The notes below the pieces were generated by a model, which was not told where the DNA came from, made no database searches, and was given only the letters and a program-made list of their open reading frames with translations. This document shows, in pieces, positions 27,867-35,087 of a stretch of 64,000 bases of DNA (position 1 is its first letter; each line of letters opens with the position of its first letter). The position numbers were made by a program, and so were the translations under genes. The stretch comes from CBDFGN01 sp965247065 (GTDB lineage Bacteria > Bacteroidota > Bacteroidia > Cytophagales > Cyclobacteriaceae): NCBI GenBank assembly GCA_965247065.1, contig CBDFGN010000006.1, positions 62,001-126,000 of the forward strand, in the 5' to 3' direction.

Positions 27867-28490
27867 AGTTAAACTAATTTAGGATCCATCAAAAAATAGA
27901 GGGAAACCAAGTCCGCTCGGGCTTCTTCCATTGGAGATCTGTAATTCTTTAAAGTAGAACTGGGCTCCCCAATTCCTGGTTCGAGTTGACCTGATGCATG
28001 TCAATGACTTCATGCAGAGATGTGTGAAGTCTCCGACCTTCGTTCCCAAATTCCCGAGCACGGTCCGCCGCCTCTTTATCTACCCCAAACTCTTCAAACG
28101 TCCCTCCAGAAGAGGTCTTGCTATAGGATTCCGTAATGTTACCCAAAGAGACTGACTTGGAGCCATGTTCCTTTCTGATCCAATTGGCATTGGGAAGGTT
28201 GATTCCTACTGGGGTTGAGGGGGCAGCCGAGCCGGCTTCGTTGACAACTGTGATGACCTTGTAAGTTATTCCTTTGGCTTCCTTTTTCTTATGTTCCTCT
28301 CTAATTGTGGAGTTATCCTCAAACCATTGGATATTGTCTGAAAGAGCGGCAATTAATTGTGTGGCCTCCATGTCCTTTATAGAAACCACTCCCTCATAAG
28401 CACCTCTATGGCATCTCCATAAACCTCGATAAATCCAATTATGCGTCTACCACGGCTGCTGTATCTTTTAGCCAAGCGAGCTTCCTGCGA
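27867..28490 (-). pseudogene. M49 (dipeptidyl-peptidase III family) peptidase, central remnant
   Basis: Upstream half of the same broken peptidase. Visible: EARLAKRYSSRG, then GFIEVYGDAIE, a frameshift near 28397-28406, YEGVVSIKDMEATQ, WFEDNSTIREEHKKK, STPVGINLPNANWIRK and GSKSVSLGNI. The zinc motif reads HEVI then loses one base near 28000-28003; in the shifted frame it continues as GHASGQLEPGIGEP, so the HEXXGH site itself is broken. Next come EEARADLVSLYFLMDPKLV and a TAA where a Glu codon is expected. The N-terminal half, which should lie toward purL, is missing. Clearly non-functional. The largest open piece is 27949-28389. Confidence 0.88.
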
Positions 28491-28538
28491 AATTAGGCGA
28501 GGTGGACAAATAAACCAACTGACCATTTCAAGCCATTT

Positions 28539-31500
28539 TTAAGGGAATCTCAAGACCCATCTCCGTGCGTTTGCAAATGCTTCGAACCAAGGCGTTACAA
28601 GGTCCCGCTGACGATCAACCGGGTAGTCGGGCCATTGCCAGGAGAAAATTGATCTTTCAAGATGTGGCATCATCGCCAAGTGCCGACCATCGTCAGAACA
28701 CACAGCCGCAACATCGTACCTCGACCCATTTGGATTACCCGGATACTCAGAGTATGTGTACCTGCTGGTTATATGATACCTATCCTCTTCAAGCGGTATG
28801 GAAAATTGGCCTTCGCCATGGGCTACCCAAATACCTAATCGGGTTCCAGCCAGTGAGCCGAGCATAATCGACTGGTTGACCGGTATATCCACATTCAAGA
28901 AGGAGCTTTCAAACTTACCCGAGGAATTTGGAATTAGCTTGATTCGTTCTGAATGATCAGGATATAGCAGGTTAAGCTCGGCCATTAGTTGACATCCATT
29001 GCATACACCCAAACTTAGTGTGTCTTCTCGCCGGTAGAACTTTTCCAGCGATGACTTAGCCTGTTGATTGAACAAAAAAGAGCCAGCCCAACCTTTAGCG
29101 GAACCCAGAACGTCTGAGTTAGAAAAGCCTCCAACGAATACGATGAAATTCAGGTCCTCCAAGGTCTCCCTTCCTGTAACCAAATCGGTCATATGGATAT
29201 CTTTCACATCGAAGCCCGCCAGGTACATGGAATAAGCCATTTCTCGATCGCCGTTGACTCCTTTTTCCCTAATGATCGCCGCTTTAACCCCGTAGCTATA
29301 GCCGGCATGTTTAATGCCATGATCGTTCAAATGGCCGCTAAAATTCTCAGGAAACTTGTAGGAAAGGCTTTGGTGTTTGTAGTTGAAGTAACGTTGTTTG
29401 GCGTATCCCTCGGTTGTTTGGTGGGCGTCAAGCCGGTAGGACGTTTGATACCAAATGTCTCTCATTTGTGCTATATCCAGTTCAACAGATTCCTCTTTCA
29501 ATTTGATTTTGACACTTGGACCAGAAGTAGGCCTTCCGATCGTGTGATGGTGGATATTCTTACGGGTTAGCCAATCCGAGATTAAATGACCTCTTTGCAC
29601 CTGAATTATCACTCCTGGATTTTCGCTAAAAAGAACCTCACACGAATCGGAACCCTCAAGGGTAGTCAAATCCAGATCCAAACCGATATCATCTTGAGTA
29701 AAGGTAAGCTCCAGGAGTGATGTGATGAGACCGCCAGCGCTAATGTCGTGCCCTGCCAGAATCCTTCCCTCCTGCAATAGGGTCTGAAGAACCTCAAACT
29801 TTAATTTGAAATCCGGGGCTGATTTAATATCCGGCGCTTCGTTGCCCAGTAGGTTAAGGCTTTGCGCGAAACTGGAACCTCCAAGCTTTTGCTCATTTCC
29901 GGAGAAATCAATATAAATAAGTTCAGAAGCCATCCCTTTGACAAGGCATGGGGTAACGGTCCCGCGGACATCACTCACCTCGGCGACGGTGGAAACAATG
30001 ACCGTCCCAGGAGAATAGACCACCGTTCCATCCGGATACTTTTGAGTCATGGATAAGGAATCCTTACCTGTGGGCACACTGATGCCAAGTTTTATAGCAA
30101 ATTCACTTAGGCTTCTGACGGCCCTAAATAGCCTGGCGTTTTCACCTGGGTTGTTCGCTGGCCACATCCAGTTCGCACTTAGGGAGACACCCTCAACGCC
30201 GCCCCTTAATGGCGCCCAAACAAGATTGGTTAGTGCTCGGGCTACCGCCAGTCTTGAACCTGCTTCGGGGTCGATTATCGCTACAGCCGGCGCATGACCA
30301 ATTGACGTAGCAATCCCCTGAAGTGAGCTATAATCAAGGGCGGCTACCCCGAGATTATTAAGGGGTAGTTGAAGTGGCCCGGTAGTCTGTTGGGTGGCCA
30401 CTCTTCCAGTTACGGATCGATCCACCTTGTTCGTGAGCCAGTCCTTGCAGGCCACCGCTTCAAGTTGGAGAACCGTTTTAAGATATTGGATGAAAAGTTT
30501 GGCGTCGTAAGAAAGTGGTGAGAGTGAGAACGGTAAATCCTCATCCTGTATAACAGTTTGCGGAGAATTGCCGAAGAGATGTTCCACTCGCAAATCAATG
30601 GCCTTCGACTCGTCCGATCCGTTTTCAAAACGCAAATCTCCATTGCCAGTCGTTTCTCCAACAACATACATTGGGGCCCTTTCCCGATCCGCGACTTGTT
30701 TCAGCAAGCTAATGTCTTCTTCTTTTAGAATCAGCCCCATGCGTTCTTGCGATTCATTTGCTATGATTTCTTTGTCGGAAAGAGTGTTGTCACCCACCGG
30801 CAGTTGGTCGATGTGAACCACTCCTCCAACTTTCTCAACCAATTCGGAGAGGCAATTCAAATGACCTCCTGCACCGTGATCATGAATTGAAATGATTGGG
30901 TTGATAGTCGCTTCGGCTATTGCCCTTATTGCATTGGCAACTCTTTTCTGCATTTCCGGATTAGCCCGTTGAACGGCATTCAGCTCAATCGAATTGTCAA
31001 GTTGGCCCGTCGCCACGGATGAGACAGCCCCTCCACCCATCCCAATGCGGTAATTATCCCCTCCAAGTACAACGATTCTGTCCCCGGGAGAAGGGGTACC
31101 TTTAAGACTGTCCTTCATTTTTCCCAAACCAACACCCCCAGCCAACATGATCACCTTGTCGAAACCGTAGATGTTCTGACCTAGGTGCTCGAAGGTTAAC
31201 AAACTGCCGCATATAAGAGGTTGTCCGAATTTGTTGCCGAAATCGCTCACTCCGTTTGAGGCCTTGATGAGGATCTCAAGTGGACTTTGATAGAGCCAGG
31301 TACGGGCTGTACCTTTCTCCCACGAACGATCCAATCTAGGATAAGAGGTCATGTACACAGCTGTTCCCGCCAACGGGAAACTGGCCTTTCCTCCGGCCAT
31401 TCGATCTCGGATTTCACCGCCGGTCCCTGTAGAGGCTCCATTAAATGGCTCAACGGTGGTTGGGAAATTGTGGGTTTCTGCCTTCAGCGACAGGACCGAA

Positions 31501-32216
31501 TCAAATCTTTGAGTTTGAAAGAATTCGGCTTTTTTGGGACTTGCTGGAGCAAATTGTTCAACATTAGGCCCTTTAACAAACGCTACGTTGTCTTTGTATG
31601 CTGACACCAGGTTACCCCCATTGGCCTTTGAGGTGGCTTTTATAAGCTCAAATAATGTTCGCTGCTGAGGTCGATCGTTGATAATGAATCTACCGTTGAA
31701 AATTTTGTGCCTGCAATGCTCCGAGTTGACTTGAGAAAATCCAAAAACCTCTGAATCAGTAAGTTTCCTCCCCAGTCTTTGGCTCAGTTGTTCTAGATAG
31801 TTCAACTCTTCAATGCTAAGGGCGAGCCCATGGCTAAGATTATAGGATTGGATGTCATCGACGAGCTCTATTGTATCAACCGGCCGATCGAAGCTGAATA
31901 TTTCCTGGTCAAGAATGTGATATTCCTCCTGTAGCATCGGGTCATAGGGTAACTGCACGACCGACTTTGGTTTAAATTCTTCAATTCGGTCAATCCCAAT
32001 GATGCCCATACTGTCGGTAATCTCTACAGCGTTTGTACTCCAGGGGCTTATCATTTCCTTCCTGGGGCCCACGAATTCGCCAATGATCTCATAACTGGGA
32101 ACAGGATTGGATTCACCAAAAAGCCAGGAAAGCTTCACCAGATCCTTATCGGCCAGGGGTTGAGAATGTCCCACGACGTAATAACCTGAATTCGCATTAC
32201 GAAAGAAAGAAATCAT
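28539..32216 (-). CDS. purL: Phosphoribosylformylglycinamidine synthase, single-chain
   Basis: Fourth step of purine synthesis: FGAR, glutamine and ATP to FGAM. 1,225 residues, the large fused form, with an N-terminal PurS-like part, two AIR-synthase-type halves and a C-terminal glutamine amidotransferase. Visible: VNSEHCRHKIFNGRF, SLKAETHNFPTTVEPFNGA, STGTGGEIRDR, IHDHGAGGHLNCLSEL, PTGKDSLSM, and the amidotransferase nucleophile LGVCNGCQLM with later PHLERSIF. No frameshift despite lying between decayed loci. A -7-like TATTTTTG (32236-32243, minus strand) lies about 20 bases upstream of the ATG. Confidence 0.97.
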   Translation of the reverse strand: MISFFRNANSGYYVVGHSQPLADKDLVKLSWLFGESNPVPSYEIIGEFVGPRKEMISPWSTNAVEITDSMGIIGIDRIEEFKPKSVVQLPYDPMLQEEYHILDQEIFSFDRPVDTIELVDDIQSYNLSHGLALSIEELNYLEQLSQRLGRKLTDSEVFGFSQVNSEHCRHKIFNGRFIINDRPQQRTLFELIKATSKANGGNLVSAYKDNVAFVKGPNVEQFAPASPKKAEFFQTQRFDSVLSLKAETHNFPTTVEPFNGASTGTGGEIRDRMAGGKASFPLAGTAVYMTSYPRLDRSWEKGTARTWLYQSPLEILIKASNGVSDFGNKFGQPLICGSLLTFEHLGQNIYGFDKVIMLAGGVGLGKMKDSLKGTPSPGDRIVVLGGDNYRIGMGGGAVSSVATGQLDNSIELNAVQRANPEMQKRVANAIRAIAEATINPIISIHDHGAGGHLNCLSELVEKVGGVVHIDQLPVGDNTLSDKEIIANESQERMGLILKEEDISLLKQVADRERAPMYVVGETTGNGDLRFENGSDESKAIDLRVEHLFGNSPQTVIQDEDLPFSLSPLSYDAKLFIQYLKTVLQLEAVACKDWLTNKVDRSVTGRVATQQTTGPLQLPLNNLGVAALDYSSLQGIATSIGHAPAVAIIDPEAGSRLAVARALTNLVWAPLRGGVEGVSLSANWMWPANNPGENARLFRAVRSLSEFAIKLGISVPTGKDSLSMTQKYPDGTVVYSPGTVIVSTVAEVSDVRGTVTPCLVKGMASELIYIDFSGNEQKLGGSSFAQSLNLLGNEAPDIKSAPDFKLKFEVLQTLLQEGRILAGHDISAGGLITSLLELTFTQDDIGLDLDLTTLEGSDSCEVLFSENPGVIIQVQRGHLISDWLTRKNIHHHTIGRPTSGPSVKIKLKEESVELDIAQMRDIWYQTSYRLDAHQTTEGYAKQRYFNYKHQSLSYKFPENFSGHLNDHGIKHAGYSYGVKAAIIREKGVNGDREMAYSMYLAGFDVKDIHMTDLVTGRETLEDLNFIVFVGGFSNSDVLGSAKGWAGSFLFNQQAKSSLEKFYRREDTLSLGVCNGCQLMAELNLLYPDHSERIKLIPNSSGKFESSFLNVDIPVNQSIMLGSLAGTRLGIWVAHGEGQFSIPLEEDRYHITSRYTYSEYPGNPNGSRYDVAAVCSDDGRHLAMMPHLERSIFSWQWPDYPVDRQRDLVTPWFEAFANARRWVLRFP

Positions 32217-32493
32217 TAACGTCTGAATGAAGATGCAAAAATATAATAATTATTAAAGCGAGGTAACGAAGGCACAAGTAATTGTCCGGAGGCACTCAGT
32301 GAGACTGTCAACGGCAGCTTTAGGGGCTGAAATTCATGGATTTCGTCGTGCTAAGGGACTTATGTGCAACTGGTGCCCTGGGCTTTTGAATTCGGACCGG
32401 ATGCCTTTTGCTGACGTTTTGCTGAATCCGCACTTCTAAACGTGCTTGACCAATAAGGTAAAAAGATAAACCATTTAAGGTCTCGCACGTTAG
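32217..32493. other. Intergenic region between purL and the TetR remnant
   Basis: Holds a TATTTTTG -7-like box for purL on the minus strand (32236-32243). The rest shows no coding frame or RNA fold that I can support. The plus-strand end runs into the candidate TetR operator. Confidence 0.35.
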
Positions 32494-32530
32494 ACTAGGA
32501 AACTTTAAAAAATTTTATAGTTTCCTTAGT
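32494..32530 (+). promoter_or_regulatory. Candidate TetR-family operator (inverted repeat)
   Basis: ACTAGGAAACT (32494-32504) and AGTTTCCTTAGT (32519-32530) form a near-perfect inverted repeat around an AT-rich centre. It sits 17 bases ahead of the likely original ATG of the TetR gene. Position and form match an autoregulatory operator. The regulator gene itself is broken. Confidence 0.55.
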
Positions 32531-32547
32531 TTTTCAAGCTAGGAGTT

Positions 32548-33150
32548 ATGGAAGTAGAGATAAGATTTTGGATGCAGCGAGCACTTTGTTTACTCAATAT
32601 GGCATCGTGAGCATAACCATGGATGAAATAGCTCGATACCCTTCGGTATCTAAAAAGACAATTTACCAGTATTTCAAGGACAAAGATCAATTGGTGTCAG
32701 AGGTTATCAAAAGGGATCTCACTATAGACAGGCATTTATGCGAGGAAATATGTAATAACGCCTCGAACTCTATCGAGGAGTTGTTTGAATTCTCCAAATT
32801 CCTTCGGCAGCGCGTACTCAAGATCAACCCATCGCTAATGTTTGATCTCAAAAAGTATCATACTCGAGGTTGGGAGATCTATCTAGATTTCAAAAAGAAC
32901 CCATTTCTGGAATCAGCAATAAAGTCACTACATCGAGGAACAAAAGGAGGATACATAAGAGATAATATCAAGCCGGCGATTTTGGCGACTCTGCGAATGG
33001 AGGAGGTTCAAATGTCCTTTGATGAATCCATATTTCCCAGGGATCGCTTTGATTCTCGATAGGTCCAAATGCAGTTTTACGACCATTTTGTAAATGTCAT
33101 AATTACTGACAAGGGAGGAAATTGATCGCCACGTATTAGAATAAAATGAC
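32548..33150 (+). pseudogene. TetR/AcrR-family regulator, decayed
   Basis: The N-terminal helix-turn-helix is recognisable: RDKILDAASTLFTQYGI, ITMDEIARYPSVSKKTIYQYFKDK. The likely start is the ATG at 32548, but it is one base out of frame with the rest, so a base has been lost within the first codons. The open part (32568-33062) ends at a TAG; beyond it the frame continues sensibly as VQMQFYDHFVNVIITDKGG before stopping again. That suggests a Glu codon (GAG) mutated to TAG. Such regulators usually precede TolC-adaptor-RND efflux operons, and fragments of exactly those genes follow here. Unlikely to be functional, though an internal TTG start at 32568 would keep most of the DNA-binding domain. 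Confidence 0.8.
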
Positions 33151-33156
33151 TATTCA

Positions 33157-33603
33157 ATGATGCGAATGTTAGCTCTTTCTTTGATTTCTCTTGGAGTACT
33201 CTGAGCTTCGCATGCACAAAGAGCACCGGAGCATTCTTTTGACTTGGTCGAATGCTTTCAGTACGCGTTAGGCAATAATCAGAGTGTGCAAATCCCGGAT
33301 ATTCGCAAGTCAATAATTGAGGCTGGCAAAACCAGGTTAAGACCAGTAATGCTAACAGCAATCACTACCATTTTGGGCCTTAATCCTCTGGCAGTCGGAA
33401 TCAACTTTGACTTCTTGAGTTTCTTTACTAATTACGAGCCAGACTTTTATATTGGCGGGGACAAGGTAGTCTTTTGGGGACCCATGCCCTGGACCATTAT
33501 TTTTGGACTGTCCTTTGCAACCTTTCTTACTTTAATAATAGTCCCTGTCATGTATTTGCTTGCGGACAAACTGAGTTACAAGTTATCCCCGGCTAAAAAT
33601 TGA
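33157..33603 (+). pseudogene. Deletion scar: TolC-family N-terminus fused to RND efflux permease C-terminus
   Basis: The frame opens at ATG 33157 with a signal peptide (MMRMLALSLISLGVL), hits TGA at 33202, and continues as FDLVECFQYALGNNQSV, the opening of TolC-type outer-membrane efflux proteins. From DIRKSIIEAGKTRLRPVML onward it is the C-terminal end of an RND permease: TTILGLNPLAVG, FWGPMPWTIIFGLSFATFLTL and IIVPVMYLL, ending normally. The missing middle corresponds to most of a TolC gene, a membrane-fusion protein and nearly all of the pump. The join is in frame. The stop codon in the signal peptide and loss of all functional parts make this a relic. Open piece: 33244-33603. Confidence 0.75.
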
Positions 33604-33741
33604 TCCAGGCTCGGGATTTTTTTACAGCAGATTGCAACTTTCTAGAAGAGATTTCGGTTATATATATACCTGCTAATCGAATTTGCATATAGTAGTTTGG
33701 GTAGTGGGTAGTTAATTAATAGGTTAATTGGTAAATTAGGG

Positions 33742-33777
33742 AAAAAATCCGGAGGCGCTCGCCTCCGGATTTTTTTT
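33742..33777. terminator. Strong intrinsic terminator, bidirectional
   Basis: Stem AATCCGGAGGC / GCCTCCGGATT with a 4-base loop, flanked by an A-run on the left and a T-run on the right, so it can stop transcription from both directions. It separates the efflux relic on the plus strand from the small secreted protein genes on the minus strand. Confidence 0.88.
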
Positions 33778-33895
33778 AGTCCCCCCGGAAAAGCAGGGGC
33801 TCGTAATTTCCTGGAATAGGGGTATTCCTTAGACGCACTCTGCACGTAGAAGGTATTTGCTTCTTGTGGTTAAGCGATTCGAAAGGCGTCCTAAC

Positions 33896-34078
33896 CTATT
33901 CGGATTCAGAGTCGAAATCCAGAACTCTCATATCCGGCTGTTTGATTTCGCCTATCGACCTGTCTTGCAGGTCCTCTTTCAAAGATTCTTCCAGAGTGCT
34001 GTCATTTTGCATGGGGATTTGGAATGCCGCCATGGCCACTAATGAGACTGCAAAAATTGCTACTAATACTTTCTTCAT
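33896..34078 (-). CDS. Small secreted acidic protein, function unknown
   Basis: 60 residues: signal peptide (MKKVLVAIFAVSLVAMAAF) and a short mature part with many acidic residues (TLEESLKEDLQDRS), ending LDFDSESE. It lies 47 bp downstream of the Asp-rich repeat lipoprotein on the same strand and upstream of a strong terminator, so the two probably form a small operon. No family recognised. The clean signal peptide and position support it being real despite its size. Confidence 0.6.
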   Translation of the reverse strand: MKKVLVAIFAVSLVAMAAFQIPMQNDSTLEESLKEDLQDRSIGEIKQPDMRVLDFDSESE

Positions 34079-34125
34079 GATTTTGTTGGTTTGAAAATTT
34101 TGAGGAAGCGGATCGCGAGTAATTA

Positions 34126-34476
34126 TTATGATTCATCGTCTTGATCGGCGTCACCTGATTCATCGTCTTGATCGGCGTCACCTGATTCATCGTCTTGATC
34201 GGCGTCACCTGATTCATCGTCTTGATCGGCGTCACCTGATTCATCGTCCTGATCGGCGTCACCTGATTCATCGTCCTGATCGGCGTCGCCTGATTCATCG
34301 TCCTGATCGGCGTCACCTGCTTCATCGTCCTGATCGGCGTCACCTGCTTCATCGTCTTGATCAGCGTCACCAGCGAAACCGCCCAGTTGTTGGGCAAATA
34401 AATCTTCAGCAGGATCCTCACAAGAGAACAAGGCAAGAGTGGACAAAGTGAGCAATAGGGCTAATAACTTTTTCAT
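34126..34476 (-). CDS. Asp-rich tandem-repeat lipoprotein
   Basis: 116 residues. Lipoprotein signal MKKLLALLLTLSTLALFSC with Cys at 19, a short linker (EDPAEDLFAQQLGGFA), then nine uninterrupted copies of the nonapeptide GDADQDDEA/S that run to the stop codon. The first two copies end in Ala and the other seven in Ser. The repeat puts Asp at alternating positions as in calcium-binding loops, so metal binding on the membrane surface is plausible but inferred. The DNA repeats are nearly identical, so copy number is probably variable. Followed by a small secreted protein gene. Confidence 0.75.
   Translation of the reverse strand: MKKLLALLLTLSTLALFSCEDPAEDLFAQQLGGFAGDADQDDEAGDADQDDEAGDADQDDESGDADQDDESGDADQDDESGDADQDDESGDADQDDESGDADQDDESGDADQDDES
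34129..34371 (-). repeat. 27-bp tandem repeat, nine copies, in coding sequence
   Basis: Nine head-to-tail 27-bp units encode the nonapeptide repeat. Units differ only by occasional single bases: TCT/TCC-type third positions, TCA versus GCA in the last codon, and one synonymous change. No spacers, so this is a coding minisatellite and not a CRISPR array. Confidence 0.95.
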
Positions 34477-34811
34477 AGGATTAAAATTTTTTGGTTAATA
34501 AAGAAATTAAACTTTTGCTGGTTTGAGAGTGCAACCAATATAGAAAAGCAATTGGATTATTTTCAGAATTAGGCTCGTACCCAGGTACCAAATGTAGGTA
34601 TCATTTGTCGGGAAAGGATGTAATTTTGCCCGCGAAATTGAAAAAAGACGCTATTCATTACGTTCTCAATAAGCTACCATAGATCGGCTTTGGATACATA
34701 TTTGGCGGGATGGATGTTTACTGTAGTCCGTTAAATAGCGAAAGCTCGTATGTAAGTTCCAATCCAATATTGGCGGAAAGGATCAAATTCCGGAAATTGA
34801 AGGATACTTAG
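34477..34811. other. Intergenic region, no supported gene
   Basis: About 335 bp between the kinase 3' end and the lipoprotein start, both on the minus strand, so it should hold the lipoprotein promoter. On the plus strand near 34,680-34,800 a short open stretch reads like the end of an exported beta-rich protein (GYIFGGMDVY), possibly a relic, but it is too short to assign. Confidence 0.3.
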
Positions 34812-35087
34812 TTACGCGGTCGTGGATAAACTGCCGGACAGGGGTAGGAAAATTGTAAATTCTGTATATTCGTTCTCTTTGCTTTTGAAGGAAATGGTCC
34901 CCTCCATTTTAGCCAACGCCTTTCGTACTAAATAAAGACCCAAGCCATATCCGTTGCCGCTTGGGATATCGGTTCCAACAGTAAACATATCGAAGATCCT
35001 ACTACGAACCTCCTGGGACACTCCCATGCCGTTGTCGTACACCTTAATGATAACAGCTACACTTTTGTCGATGCTGATCCTTATCAT
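34812..35087 (-). CDS. Histidine kinase ATPase domain, detached by frameshift
   Basis: 91-residue open piece holding the back half of a HATPase domain: VYDNGMGVS (G1 box), NGYGLGLYLVRKAL (G2 box), TISFKSKENEYTEFTIFLP. It is the direct continuation of the upstream TPR kinase: in this frame the sequence before its ATG reads LKNAIYFHGESNGAKP, the N-box missing from the upstream product. It should therefore be read as the C-terminus of that kinase and not as a separate gene. Confidence 0.8.
   Translation of the reverse strand: MIRISIDKSVAVIIKVYDNGMGVSQEVRSRIFDMFTVGTDIPSGNGYGLGLYLVRKALAKMEGTISFKSKENEYTEFTIFLPLSGSLSTTA

Noticed and set aside
28397..28540. N-terminal half of the M49 peptidase next to purL
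   Set aside because: Recognisable similarity stops near 28490; the last 50 bases before purL match nothing in the family, so the N-terminal half is absent.
33077..33361. 94-codon minus-strand frame over the efflux relic
   Set aside because: The plus strand holds recognisable TolC and RND sequence in one frame; the minus frame has none.
34129..34371. Possible CRISPR array
   Set aside because: The 27-bp units are directly adjacent with no spacers and encode a regular peptide; no cas genes are near.
34128..34451. Plus-strand frame of Arg/His-rich repeats (HRLDRRHLI)
   Set aside because: It is the complement of the 27-bp repeats of the Asp-rich lipoprotein; a 27-bp period keeps every frame open. 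The minus-strand frame has the lipoprotein signal.
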